From NCBI GenBank assembly GCA_013368445.1, contig JAACJO010000003.1, positions 2,728,001 to 2,792,000 on the forward strand: a DNA stretch of 64,000 bases. The letters are read 5' to 3'. Below the pieces are notes generated by a model, which saw only the letters and a list, made by a program, of their open reading frames with translations, made no database searches and was not told where the DNA came from. Shown here one piece after another: positions 23,977-37,166 of this stretch. Positions within the stretch are counted from its first letter, which is position 1; every line of letters starts with the position of its first letter. The translations under genes were made by a program, and so were the position numbers. The DNA is from Leucocoprinus leucothites (Eukaryota; Basidiomycota; Agaricomycetes; Agaricales; Agaricaceae).

Positions 23977-25517
23977 ATGGTACGTCCATACGGCCTTGGA
24001 GTTATTCTATAATTCCATTCTGACATAGTTCTTACTTGTAGAGACCAATTCTACTGCAAGGTACTAATCTCTTCATCTATTGAGCTTTCTCATCAACCGT
24101 GATTTTCATTTCTCGGCGGCTAATCTGCATCTTTGGTCTGTGCTTTCAGGTCATGAGCGGTCGTTGACCCAAATCAAGTTTAACAGGGAGGGAGATCTCC
24201 TGTTCTCCTGTTCGAAGGATCATGTCATTAACGTCTGGTTTTCGCATAATGGAGAGAGACTAGGGACGTATAACGGACATAATGGAACTATTTGGACTGT
24301 GGATGTCGATCGTGCGTCTTGCATCGTCCTTTTCTTTTTGATTTTTTCCGCTTAAATGCTTCAATCTCTCCATCATGCTCTTTCCTCCTTAATTGGCACC
24401 CTTGCGTCGGTCTGACGTATAGCTGAGAGCAAATTCATGGTGTCTGGTTCCGCCGATAACACGCTCCGATTATGGTCTGTCCAGACTGGAAAAAACCTCT
24501 TCACATGGGAATTCCCTACAGCTGTGAAGCGCGTCGATTTCAACGACGATGGAACGCAGGTCGTTTGCATCACCGAGCAGCGTATGGGCCACCAATGTGC
24601 GATTAGAGTCTTTGAAATCAATAGAGACGGGGACGGTAGCGACCGTGAGTCACCCCTTGTCTATCTAATTACGGCTTGATCTGATGGACGATTGCCACAA
24701 CTTATTGGCATACTCGGCATTCAGAGTCGCCTGACCCGATTTATTTCTTTAATCCAATTGGCTCGAAGGCAACTGTGTGCGCGTTCACGAATGTACCGGA
24801 TGTTATTTTCACTGGACACGAGTCGGGCAAAGTGGCACTGTTTAATTTGAAGAAAGAGGAGGAGATGAACAATAATGAGCGGGCGCATGGAGATACTGTG
24901 ACAGACCTCCAATTGAGCAAGGATCGGACGTATTGCATTACGAGCAGCAAGGACAAGTCAGCCCGAGTGAGTGCTCCTGCTATCTTTGTTGATTTTCAGC
25001 GCTAATCTGCTTGTCCAGATACATGACACGAAAACATTGCAAGTGATCAAGACTTTCACAACAGAAACTCCTTTGAACAGCGCCTCTCTTATGCCTAATC
25101 GTCCTTACGTGAGTTTTTCGAGGTTCAAATCATTGACGAGATATTTAAAGATTGTCGTTTTTGTTTTCCCTCTTTGTTAGGTGCTCCTGGGCGGTGGTCA
25201 AGAGGCTATGAGCGTTACTACAACTTCGTTGCGCCAGGGTAAATTCGAGACCCGTTTCTGGCACAAGATCTTTGAGGAGGAAGTTGGTCGTGTCAAGGGC
25301 CATTTCGGTCCTATCAATACGTGCGTTTTCCTCCCCACTATTGATTGATGCTTCTTCTAGTAACACTAACTCACCGTCGCTATTCTTTTAGCATTGCTGT
25401 GCACCCCACAGGAACCTCCTATGCTTCTGGGGAGAGGACGGTTTTGTTCGTGTGCATCACTTTGACGACTCATTCTTCAAAGCAAAACCTTACGGCGACC
25501 TTGAGATCGCCGACTAA
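23977..25517 (+). CDS. TIF34: eIF3 subunit i (TIF34), WD40 protein, one apparent frame break
   Basis: Eukaryotic translation initiation factor 3 subunit i is a seven-blade WD40 propeller that binds eIF3b and eIF3g. Eight exons can be placed: 23977-23979, 24042-24060, 24150-24311, 24423-24644, 24725-24966, 25019-25108, 25181-25320 and 25392-25517. The first coding exon is the ATG alone. Family motifs are unmistakable: [74 protein letters not shown], and the end [16 protein letters not shown]. The last segment is one base out of frame: at 25429-25432 there are four Gs where five are needed for [15 protein letters not shown]. Exon lengths sum to 1004 nt, one short of 335 codons including the stop. 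The gene is essential in yeast, so a sequence error is more likely than a null allele. Confidence 0.93.
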
Positions 25518-25782
25518 AGGATGTAATTGTACAATGCACAGTTGTATAGCGTACTATAACATCGATACCTTGTTTCTCGCTACGATACTACGCGCTGGGC
25601 GCCACGAGTGCCGAGCCCGCCGTCATTGTTCTTGTCAAAAATAATGCAATTACGTAATTATTGTCGGTCTTTCGGTTCAGGTTGCAAGGGCAAGGCAGAC
25701 CATTTCAATCCTTCTCTGCTTCTTACCTTTCTCTTTCCAGGAACCTGTCCACTCGTTCATACTGAGCTCGTTGTCTCCAACG

Positions 25783-27149
25783 ATGCGCTCGAGTACTTTG
25801 CTACTGCCGCATGTCATCCTGGCGTTGACGACTCCCTCGCTCTGTATATCCCTTGATCGCCGGAATTGGGAATGGAAGCGGGCACTTTCTCTATGGACAA
25901 GAGCAGACGAGAGAAACGTACCCTCAGAGGGATACTATGACCCGAGTCAGTCTGGAGGCAGTATGCTAACGGTATGTTGCTAATCGCTCGTGGATGTTGC
26001 GAAAGGTTTATGCAACGGAATGGCACCAGAAAATCCCCGTGACATTTCCAATGGGTCAGGGTGAACCTATCAATGCAATAATCACTGGAAGCTCGGATTC
26101 TCGCGTGCTGGTCGACGCAGAGGTTAACGGTGGACTACGCAACTACTTTGTGTGCGTATTTCTCATCTCAAAGGCTGGGTTACCGGTCTAATATCTGAGC
26201 TTTCCTTTTCCAGGTCATTTGGTTTCTCTGGTGAATGCTTAGGGCAACATTCAGGTTCAGACCAAGAAGCAAATCTTGGCGATGGAAATGGTTTCAGTAA
26301 GTACTTCTCTGCCTCATTGCGTCGGGATTCCGTCTCACAATCTCTTGGCATATCGCCAGAAAACGAAACTGGTGTCATTCGTTGGGCTTATGGCGATCCA
26401 GAGCTGGGCACGTGTAAAGAAACCATTCAGGGCGGGAACCACTTTCGGTATTGGGTGCAGGATGGTCCTTCTGCTAATAGGTATGTTATTCTGGTCAGGC
26501 TTTCTGCGCTCCGCGACACCGAGAAATGCTCACCGTGATAACATTTACAGCGGCGCGATATTCTTAGCCGTTTCGTACGAAAAACCAATAGCGGGTACGC
26601 TCTCTCATTTTCCAACTCTGGACTCCTGCTCATGCTCGATATTGACAGAGCAACATGATATCATTCCCAATGGTTACAACCTAGGACGGTACGTTTACTC
26701 TCTCCACACCGCGTGGCTTAATTTCTTAACTTCGCCCCACAGTGACTGGCTCGTCGGCAACATTACACAATCTGCCATCCCAACCCTCAACCTCACAAAC
26801 AGCACGACGTACACGGGCACAACATCAAGTGGTGGATACACCTACGAAACGAGTATTCGTTACGTCCCAGGACTTCTCGCAAACAGCAGCGATGGAATCA
26901 ACCATAACATCACTGTTGGAGTCGACGGAATCAACGCCGCAGATGGACTAGTTGCTGTGCTGGACGTTCGGATAACGCAGACCCCACCGACATCCTCGTG
27001 CGTAACCTTGGTTCTAGCTTTCTCCACTGTTGGCTTGTATTGATATCGTGATTAGTGCTCCCATGTGGCGTGCGACATCGTTATCGTCGCTACAATATTT
27101 TACCTGTTACGTGTTATTACTGTCGTTCCTCTCGCTCCTCCCATTATGA
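25783..27149 (+). CDS. Secreted, probably GPI-anchored protein, unknown
   Basis: The ATG at 25783 gives a signal peptide (MRSSTLLLPHVILALTTPSLC). The mature protein, assembled over about six exons, contains VYATEWHQKIPVTFPMGQG, VSFGFSGECLG, WAYGDPELGTCKETIQGGNH, FRYWVQDG, IFLAVSYEKPI, HDIIPNGYNLGRDWLVGNIT, and several N-glycosylation sites (NLTNSTTY, NHNITVG). These patterns fit a family of extracellular proteins I have seen in Agaricomycetes but cannot name. Two ends are possible. Without the last intron it stops at 27043 after VTLVLAFSTVGLY. With a GTGCGT...TTAG intron at about 26999-27055 it ends at 27149 after YVLLLSFLSLLPL. Both tails are hydrophobic, as in GPI signals; I prefer the second. 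The first intron would be only 34 nt, so that junction is uncertain. Confidence 0.65.
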
Positions 27150-27513
27150 GCTTGTGGACGCCCTCTCTCCTTAAGCTTCCCCGTACTTGCGTCCTTTAAG
27201 CCCGCCAATATTCTGATACTAATCATGCGAGATTGTTACGACACCGTTTTGACGCCCACTTCTAATTTCATCGTTTTGTCTCCTCTTGATCCGCAACCAG
27301 ACTCTTTTTATAACCCTTTGTCGAATTTTACGCCGTATCGGGACACTTCGCCATAGTAACTGAGTTATCCCCTTTTATTGTCCATTTTTTTTGGATCAGT
27401 CATTGTATGTACTGTTTATATTCGTCTTCATACCCAGGAAACCAGTGGAAAATAGAAAATGTTAATCTCTATGAATAAGACCTTGAACTTGTAGTAGTTC
27501 TGGGGTAACTGCT

Positions 27514-30500
27514 TCACCTAGGATTAGCCCGATGTACCATTGCATAAAGGGCATCCCGGTCACCACTCCCATCCACCATGGCTCTGAAGGTCCCAGATGG
27601 TTTCACTAAGAGCGCGGCTGGGGAGTCGTATTCAACCTTGGTTAGAAGTAAATTAGGAGTTTGTTGACTGATAAACATTTCGGCAGTTACTCACGATGTT
27701 ACCGGCATCAAGGACGAGCTAAAAGTTTCAGTCAGTCGCGGTGAAAAAGTAACATGCTCGTAACCTCACAATTTTGTCAGCATCCATGATGGTCTGAAGG
27801 CGATGTGCAACAGTAATGATTGTTACATCCTTCCCAAGTTCATGCCGAAGAGATTGTTGAATGATAGTATCCGTCTTGTAATCTGTTTATGCAGATCCAT
27901 CAGCTAGTCTGTGACGCAGTCTCTACTGGGTGTGGCTAACCAATAGCGGATGTAGCTATGACAGATATAACGCATTTAAGCAACCCAAAAACGCAAGGTA
28001 AGGCGTTGATCATACCTTCATCTAAAATCAGCAGTTTACTCTCTCTAACCATCGCTCTCGCCAATGCCAGTATCTGACGTTGACCAACAGATAAGTTGGA
28101 TCCTCCACTTGAGATCTGACTGTCGAGCGTCAGCCTCTTATCATCGTCTTCTGATTGCAGGGAGAATAGCCCAGATGCGCGAAGGGCGGCATTCAATACC
28201 GCGTCATCATATTGCTCGAAAGGGTCTAGGTTCCGCCTTAAAGTGCCACTGATCAGTTCAGGCTTCGCGAGAGGGCGTCAGCTTCAGGTAAGAGGTATGA
28301 GCGCACATGGGGGCTTACGATCTGTGGGATGATTGTTATTTTGGACCGTAGTGCATCAAGATTGACGTTCTTGGTGTTGATACCATCATAATACACGTCT
28401 CCGTCAACTACGATGCATCGCAGGAGGGAAAGCATCAAAGAGCTCTGAGTCCAGATAAGTCATATTGCTTATACATCCATACATGTCTCAACGCACCTTT
28501 CCACTTCCTGTGCGACCTACTGAGGGAACTGTCAGCCTAACGTCAGTCCAAGACCCGATATCTGTACTCACCAACCCCCACACGCTCCCCGGATTGGACT
28601 TCAAAGGTCAGGCCATGCAAGACGTTGGGTCCAGTCTTGGGTGTGATTAAGCTTGCATCTCCACTCACTGAAGGTTGGAACTCACCTTCGAGTACCGAGC
28701 AGTCAAATTCTCGACACGCAAGTGGCCACTGGTTGGCCAAGAAGCCGGAGGCAGTCCACCTTCCTTTGGCTTTGGTTCTTGCTCGATTTCGAGGTACCCT
28801 TGAATACGCTCCAAGCTACATGACCCTCATCAGTAGTGTCATCCATCCCGAACATGGGCAATGTCACCCACCTATTGGCTTGTACCTCTAAGTCGTTAAA
28901 TATCCGGACCCACCACAGAATCATAGAGCAGAAATCGACAGCCATGTTCAATGTAAATCCGATGTTTTCAGGGTTGGCAGAACTTCCGTACACGAGGTAT
29001 GTCGCCAGAGCCGATGTGAAGAGAGCACCGAGTGCATCAACTCGAACTGCGAGCCAGCGGTTGAGGTTATAGGAAACCCTTGCAACTCTACTATAGAAAT
29101 CGATTCGTTTGAGCGACTCTTGTCGGAAAGCATCCTGAGCGCCATATGCTCGAATGGAGGCTATGAAAATATGTTAGTAATAAGCAACTGTTCACATCAG
29201 AGGTCTAAGTACTTAGGCCAGCGATCGCAGCACCAAAATGAGCCAAGACAGGAGCTTTGGCATTGCTAACAGGAGAGTTTCAGCATATAGACAGAACAAG
29301 TGATTTATATACTAACCTCATCTCTCTTTTGACCGACATCTGTGCCTTGAGATAAAAGTTGGCCATCTTTCCACCTATCACCGCTACTAGTAGTGCGGGA
29401 ACAACAAATGCTGGAGTGAATATCACGATCACTATGAGCTTAGTGGACATTGAAATGGTAAAGTCTGTGAGTGTCAATGTCCATTGTGAGATGGGACCAT
29501 CGACCGCGCGAATATCCTGGGTACATCTTGTGATAATCCGAGATGTTGGGGTCTCGTCAAGCCACCTGAGCTGCAGAATCACCAAGGGAACATCTGCTCC
29601 CTAGAGTATGGAATCGTACCTGAAAGTTGTACCGAAGATTGCGTTGACCAACTGCTTGTGGATCGTAACACACGCTCGAACCACACCGCGTAAGTATAAG
29701 AGATTAGATAGCGTGAAGCAAATAATCAATCCGGCCAAGATTAAGCAATACACGCCAAGATAGCTAGAAAAGGGAAGTTGAGCGGCTGTCCAATAATTTG
29801 ACAATAACGACGTACAAGAAAGGATTGATTTCGTTCGGACCTCCTTCTGTGTACTGGGACCCCCAGTAGCCAAGGACGTATGTTTGTGCCATTACACCCA
29901 GGTCATCTATAAGCAAACCCAAGGTATACGCGCAAAAGAACAGAATCGGATAACTGCCGCCAAGAGCCGACAAAAAGAGTTTCATCGACTTCCACGTAAC
30001 ATGGCCCTGCTGAATCTCCTCAGCCACGATCAGCTTTCCCTTCGTCGGCCCATCCATCAAAGGTGGAGTCTCCTTGTTATTCTCATTAGCCTCTCCTTCT
30101 ATCCCTTGTACTTCTTCGTTGGCTTCAAGCTCTGAGATCAACTTTGAGTTCCGAGAGATCGCTGCGGACATATCAGTTCCTTGGCTGAGCACAGTCCCGT
30201 TACTGCCAAGGGAGACAATAAAATCTGCGAGGTGACTCGTGAGGGCGATATTATGGGTCTACAATAACCATATTAGTTACATTCTATCACAAAGTAGATA
30301 TCAGAGGACATACCACAAGGAGGACGGTCCTTCCTTTGACTAAATCTCCACTCAAACAATGCTCAACGATCCATGCCGACCTGTTGACGACATGAGCTAT
30401 CAAGTGAGGGCCATCGTTTCTTCGCTCACGTGTGGACATCTAATGCTGCTAGAATATCATCGAGCAAAAGGATTTGCGCGCTGGAATAAACAGCTCGCGC

Positions 30501-33500
30501 AAGTGTAATCCTCGCCTGTGGTAACCAATCAGGCACGTTGTAGATTATAATAATAAGATTTGAGGAACACGAACTTTCTGGCCTCCGCTATAGACGGCGA
30601 AATCAGCATGTGTCAAATAGGGAAATTGAAGCATGCTACTGACCTCAAGCTCAAACCCTTCTCCCCAACCTCCGTCATATCCCCAGCTTCGAAAAGTTCC
30701 AAGTCCCGCTCAAGACCGCATTGGTGAAGGACTGTGTAGGTACCAAACGCTATGAGTACATATACTGTCTAAAGCTTACATCACATACCGGCCTTATATC
30801 GTTCCTCGTCATAGGTCGCTCCAAATACAATGTTATCTCGAATAGTATCATTCTGGACCCAGGATTCCTGAGCGGCATAGGCGATGCCCTTCTCGCGCGG
30901 GAGCCCGTACCACGAGTTTGGCTGCGTCGGCAAAAAGTGCATTTCACCCAGAAGTGCCATCAGCAATGACGTCTTTCCCGATCCACTAATATCATACAAA
31001 AATTAGAGCGCCATTGAAACCTGTGAATAGGAGCATCCTCACGTTGGTCCAATGATCAGATTGATTCCACCCTGTTTGAACTGGAGCTCTCCATCAATAC
31101 GAAGCGTGAACGCCTGCGAGTTCATAGCGCGATCCCGAGACCAGACGAAACTCGCGTCACAAAACCCAACAGCCTCGGGAGGCAGCCTACTCTCAGCATC
31201 GTTGTGAGCCTGTTCGGAAGGTGGCTGCATGAAATCAAGTAATTCGGTGTTTTGCAAGAAGTCTGTCAAGCGATCCAACGAAACCTTGCCTACGGGAAAC
31301 GTCAGAGACGAAGAGAACAGGTGAATTGTGCTGACCCTCAACAAATAACGAAAGCCCTTGGAAGGAGGCAGAAAGAGACCGACGAAGGAGGGTGAAGACG
31401 GCCATGCTCGAAAATACCTTGGCAGCTTCGAAGTTGCTTAGTTTTTGGCACGACTGGCGAATGCACTTCACTCACCACTTAATTCCTCCTTCCAAATGAG
31501 AGTATGGGACGCATATGTAGCAAGCATTGTAAACGCAGGGATCAGGAAACTGCCATAATTAGCCCATCAGTACATGAATTTCGTCAAGAACGAGAAACAC
31601 ACTTGACTATAGCAATGATCACGTCATAAAACTTACGCTTCCATAGCCATTTCACCTCTTCCTCCCTACGAACAGCAATTCTCTCGTGCATCTCGGATTC
31701 CCAGCCGAACAACTTCAACATCCTCAAAACGTTGCATGCTTGGAATGGTTTCAGCTACCGACGCTCGGAATATCAAACAGCGAGGCCTACCTTCAGTAAC
31801 CGCCTGTACCCTAGAATCCGTCTATGATATGGTGAGATCAGCAGCTGCACAAGGAATGTTACAAGTTCCTTGCCATTTTCATCCTTTCGATCTGCACGGT
31901 TTGAATCATTTTCGCCATGATTACCGGGATAGGTGCCATGGCCAGTATTGTGGCAAGCCCAACAAATGAACTGCATCAAGTCGGGTCAAAAAGGCAACAA
32001 AACAATGAATCAGCCGTACCTGTAACCCAGGACCAGATACAAAAACACGACACAGAGGATGATCTGTAAAGGGTGATACAACACTACAAAAGATTAAGCC
32101 AAGTGATGAATTATTAGATGTTAGACTTACTCAGGAACAAGAAATCCCTGGCTTCAATCACGTTGACCATGTCGGTCGTGACCAAGTTATTGATTTTTCC
32201 AACCAGATTATCCGCCTTGGGTCGACGATTATCATGCCTGAGAGTCGCAGAAGTATTTGCCGAGCCATCAGGCTTATCAGAAGTCTCAGCTTTCATCCGT
32301 AACCTTAAACTGTGCTCGAAAATCAGCTGAGTGAGAAGTCCTTCGGTATGAACGAGCATCCGCGTGGCTACGAAAATGTAATACTGGCGACCGAAGGATA
32401 TAATCATCGGACCAAAGAGTAACCAGAGGATCCAAAACCACGGTTTCACAGTGGTATTGCGCCCGCCAGTCTCAATATAGCTGGGATCACATGTCAGAGA
32501 AGACTCTTGTATGTTGGCTCAACACTCACTTGAGCAGCATGTTGATACCTATTGGTGAAGCAAAGTTTGCAGCGACTTGAACCAAAACTGTCAGGGTGAG
32601 GATAGAGTATTCGTAACCTTAAAGAGTGTTGGTGAGAATGGTATAGTCATCAGGAGAAAGCCGCCCACGGTATGTCCGCATGAGACCAAAGAACAAGTGA
32701 CGCTTCTTGGCACCTTGAAACACATCCAAGTGCTAAACATTGCTCAGTAAAAGATAAGTGTACAAGAGGGAGCTGTGTTACAGGAAAGGCTCTCTTCGTA
32801 GTATTCCTTGAATAGTCATAGTCCGCGAGTGGGAAAAGCCGGTTGTGACCAAGATGGGGAAGGCGCGCTGCAAGAAACAGCAATGGGTCCAAAAACGTGT
32901 AAAACATAAAGGATACCAAAGGTGCCGTTTGCTCTGGATTAATTTCCCGAGCGGGTTCCTAGAGCTCTCCGTCAGCCTCTTGTCAAACTCAAGTTAAGAG
33001 GCTCACCTCAGGGTTGACTGGTACATATCTCCGAGGCGAGAACAAGGGTATTACGACCGCAGTAATCACGAGTAAACTAATTTTAATCCATAAAAATGGC
33101 CCTTCTCCAGCATCGGCAGGGACCCCCGCATACTTTGCCAACGGCCATATATTGCGGTAGGCATTCGCCGCTAGTGCACCAAAGAGGAGAAAGAAGCAGT
33201 GTCGGCTGAATGTATCCCTCCATTGGACACTGAACGTTGAAGCAAACGCAATGATCAAAGCATAAAGCTGTTGAAAGTGTATTGGTTACATACGACAAAG
33301 GCAAAAAAAGCGAGACGCACGTAAAATGGAGTCATTCCACACATCATCTCGAGTATCCTCGCATCGAGGATATTCTTGTGCTCAAGACAGAGGGCTATGA
33401 AGAGCAGTCCAATGCATCCGACCATACGCGCAACGTAGAAGGTGAAGATGGTCGAGCCGCCATGTAGCTTCACAAGATCCTGAAAGCTGGTCGGATGTCC

Positions 33501-33822
33501 ATTGTTACGTGGTTTGGTGGGCAATTTGAGTGATTGACGTCCACATTGAACCAGTAGTAACAAGACTGAGAGAACCGGAAGGAACCGTAGAAACCAGAGT
33601 GCATCACGAGTCGATCTAAACTTCTTCAATCACAAAAAGACGGAAGAAGCTAACTAAAGAACTCACATATAATCTCTTATACTGCTGAAAACCCCTAAAA
33701 GATACCCCTCCATTCAACCAAAGCGCCTGGTGAATGTTAAGATACAGCCTTACCCCTTTTGCCGACAGAGGTCCCTGGATATCCACGCAGTCGCACGGTA
33801 ATTGTTCACCACATGATAACAT
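27514..33822 (-). CDS. ABC transporter, subfamily C (MRP / YBT1-like), full length
   Basis: A full ABCC exporter: an N-terminal TMD0 block of about five helices (starting [12 protein letters not shown]), TMD1, NBD1, TMD2, NBD2. NBD1 has Walker A in [17 protein letters not shown], an aromatic-loop region ending [17 protein letters not shown], and signature [18 protein letters not shown] followed by Walker B. NBD2 has Walker [13 protein letters not shown]-loop IIPQ, signature [16 protein letters not shown], Walker B LLILDEATSAID (rejoined across an intron near 28016) and the H-loop [15 protein letters not shown]. The stop at 27514 follows AMVHRANPR. More than a dozen introns split it. ABCC proteins export glutathione conjugates, bile-acid-like anions and drugs, from the plasma or vacuolar membrane. 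The exact cargo is unknown. I did not check every exon for frame breaks. Confidence 0.92.
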
Positions 33823-34330
33823 GTCGGCACTTCATTGCCGAAGGTAGATTCTGCCGGCGAGACCGGAGGGTACAATTTAATCGCTGGTAATGGGAAAGTA
33901 ATAGCTGGAGGTAAGCAGTAGGTGGACACACATAGTTAGCAGAAGCGAGGTGTGAATGAAGCTAAGGTCAAGCTCTTCGGCTAAATCACTTTCCCACGCG
34001 GTCGCCATCATATTAATTATTACTGGGGTTCGAGTTTACCTCGGAGGAAACGCCTATGGACTGTATGGTGCTACTTGGTTATAAAATACGAACTAATCAA
34101 TATTACTTGGTTCTCTAAGCAGCTGAACAATTGCCAACCTCACAAATCTTGTACATGCTCGCTGATCTATGTAAATACTTTTGTATGCCTCTGGTAGATT
34201 AATCGGCGGAACTAGCCACAGAATGGAAATATAATACACCGAGGGGAGGTGTACCCCAAACCACTGATCAGCACCCTTTACCGTTAGATTTATAAAACCA
34301 AGTCGCGCCTGCAGGTTCCTACAATTCCGC
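33823..34330. other. Intergenic, 5' flank of the ABC transporter
   Basis: About 500 bp between two minus-strand genes, AT-rich. I see no gene. It should hold the transporter promoter. Confidence 0.35.
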
Positions 34331-36187
34331 TCAAGACGGTACTCTTTGCGGCTGAAACTGACAGTTTATGTCCAATACAACATTAACAGAACCATCTGCC
34401 TGATCCTGCACTGGCACCTCACGGAATTGCAATGTAGTCAGTTGCCGTGAGGCCATGGGCTCTGTCAGCCTACAGTTGGCCTCTCGGAGGTTTAGGATAA
34501 GTCGCGTAACCTCAAATGAAAGTTAGTAAATGAGTATTCGGCTACAATAAAGGGAGACTCACGCAGAGGTAATAGACGACCGTGGTCCAGCTAGAAAAAA
34601 GTCTAAGCATACTCGGACATTCGTATTCATTCCGGTCCCCAACTTACACTGTCCAGTCGAGAGCGAGTGCGCTCGTTGAGTTCAGGTCAGATGCCTTGGT
34701 CATCGAGATATATTGGAGGATACCAAACACTTATTTTGATAGCATAGTTAGTCTACCATGTGGCATTATGCGCTAATGCTTTAGGCTCACCCAGGACCCT
34801 AATATGAGTTATGTGTCATAATCAGCCACCAAGGAATTCAAATAACTCACGGAAAAATGAACAAGTTGCCATCTCTGTAGAAGACATAAATAACAGGTGT
34901 GTGTTTTCTGATGTGTGCGATGTGGCTGTAAAAGGTTTGGTTTTTCGGGTAGAGATGCTCCACAAATTTGATAACTGTGAGAGCCACCTGCAAGGCCGTC
35001 ACGCAACACCAAATGATTCTGAAACAGACGTATTGAGGTCGAAAAGCTTATTGTTGATGGCAAAGACTCACAGAACTGCTAATCGAAGAGGTATCATAGC
35101 ATGTAACTGGGAGCTTTGAGAGCAGCCATGAAAGGGTGATCGATCGATCACATTGAGTGTGAGACTGTAACTACCGAGGACTCCCCCAGCAAAACCAGTC
35201 TGCATCATCGTACCGAGTTTCAGTCTGTGATCCAACGGTAAGCAACGGGACGGCTCACAAGGACCTCACCTATATATATTTGTCAGACTTTTCGTTCAAG
35301 GAAATCAAACCTGGACAGACTTACAAGCCATGGCTCCATACAAAGCGATCGTAACTAGGTATGTTTTCATCATTTCAAACTGTATCCTTTTTACCTGAAA
35401 TTGACTTACTTCGAAGATCGTGTTCCCAGAGTGCTCTGAGTCTCACGACAAGTAATAGGTTAAGGGTGGTAGTCAAAATTGTCACCACACTGTAATCTGT
35501 GTATTAGTGCATTTTCAATGACCGCAGATCGGGGCAGAGACACGCACAATGTATTCATCCAGCCGTTACCAACAACACACCTGATAACAAAATTGTCCGA
35601 CGAATACTCATCAACATAGATTCCACAAACTCCAAAGTGAGATCACATACCACTAGAAACTTCCGTGAGCTGACCGGGATTGGTGATCAAGAATTTAATG
35701 TTACACACCAGTCGAGGTAGGTAGTCCGCCTGGTTAGCTGGGTGATTGCTACAGTTATAACTTGATATAAGACATTTATTAATCGAGGATCTCACTGAAA
35801 CTAGCACAGCTAGTTAATTGTGATAATAAGCCCCAGCCTTATATAGAACCTGACCTCAAAGTACGCACATCAATTGAAAAAAGGAACATATTTTGATGGA
35901 GAAATAGATAATGCGTCCTGTTCTCCGCTTATCGCTATTTGAGTATCAGCCAATATGAATAGGTCAGGGAGTCCTCGAAGGTTGAACGACACATACTAGT
36001 ATAGGTAGTTACCCTGTCGCGTAGATATCAGCTTCAATACAAGTGCCGAAATGTTTTAAAATATCACTGACCTCTCGTGGTATGAGACACAACGAATCAT
36101 AAATGACCAGACTCAGCGCAGCAACTAATCAAATAAAACAGTTTAATCGGCGAGCTCTATGAAATCACCCGTAGAATTGTTTGACAT
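34331..36187 (-). CDS. Seven-helix membrane protein of the DUF6533 type
   Basis: Many short exons. The first conserved helix reads ALSLVIYDSLCLIPREVSDIL, which matches the Agaricomycete DUF6533 pattern (AxxxYDxxxxxxxEVxxI). Later pieces are YLPRLVCNIKFLI, VVTILTTTLNLLLVVRLRALW, TYLVTIALYGAMAC and the C-terminal SWTTVVYYLCVTRLILNLRE, followed by the soluble tail REVPVQDQADGSVNVVLDI and the stop at 34331. The whole has the look of the opsin/GPCR-like seven-helix proteins that are abundant and lineage-specific in mushroom-forming fungi, with unknown function. The proposed start at 36187 (MSNNSTV after splicing) overlaps the last exon of the upstream gene by 45 bp, so the true first exon may differ. 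Middle exon borders are approximate. Confidence 0.7.
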
Positions 36188-37166
36188 ACAGTGAAGGTAT
36201 CCGTTCATGCGCGCCCGGTGCGCGTCAGCGATGAGCCACTGTTGAAGCTCGGGATCAAGCATGTCTAGAAGAAGATGATTCAAATTGCAAGGGGGAGTGG
36301 TGTGGCTACTGCAAGTCTCCAAAATCTCTGATAAAATATCATTAAGCTTGATGGGGTTTATTTTTGGAAAATGTGCGAGGATCAAGAACCTTGGTGATTA
36401 AGGATTAGCATCATGAACGGCTTTTCACAATTAGCAACATACAGTGTTACAGCGTCAAAGCCGAGCTGATGGTATCCGTCATTAGTTCCCAACCATCGCA
36501 GACCTATTAACACTGCGAGAAGATGCGCTTGCCCTTCAATTCATGGGCAAACCCACTTCTACAATCATGGATACATGCCCAGCCCCTGGGCGCTAATTCG
36601 TTCTGAGTCTCCCTATCGGGAATGAAGGAACACCGAATCAAGGAACACTCCGCTGAAAGATGAGGTAGAAGCTCTGGTTCATATGTAGTGTGGTGCAAAT
36701 GATTTTTCTTGACATCCTGCTGTCCCACGACAAGATGGCCGTCTAACAGGACCTTCTCGGGTCAAAGTTCACGATGTCAACGGAGGCAGTTGGCCCGAGA
36801 ACGACACAATCAAAGCTACAGACAGATGAGCAACCGCAAACCATGACAATTACACCGCCTGCGCACATCAGACACAAGAGAAGTTGCTATAAACTTTTCT
36901 AGTAGATTGTTTTGTTCAAGCTCGAGCTTGAAAGCTTCACCAATCGGGCCTTGCTTCTTGAGGGATATCAAACGGTGTGGGATGTGGAATCCAGAACCAA
37001 GAGGAAGTAAATCATGCTCCAGTGCTTACTCTGCGAATGTATGGGCACCTAGCATCCGTCGCATAGGATCAATACCCCGCCTGTACACAATACCAGAGTT
37101 GGCAGGGATACATCTTCCATATTGTGTGAACCAGGTGTGGGGTTGTAGTTGGAAATGAACATTGAA
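36143..37166 (-). CDS. Unrecognised gene, possibly decaying
   Basis: Several protein-like segments follow one another on the minus strand: QPHTWFTQYGR and GIVYRRGIDPMRRMLGAHTF (about 37150-37030), LLPLGSGFHIPHRLISL and GPIGEAFKLELEQNNLLEKF (about 37015-36880), VLLDGHLVVGQQDVKKNHLH and CSLIRCSFIPDRETQNEL, RGWACIHDCRSGFAHEL, then LGFDAVTLFLILAHFPKINP joined across a clean GTATGT...AAG intron, ending FIELAD at 36143. I do not know the family. The first segment has no in-frame ATG (a stop lies just upstream, and the nearby ATG at about 37166 is in another frame), so either a frame break or a missing upstream exon is present. The segments may form one gene of about 280 residues or a pseudogene. 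Confidence 0.4.
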
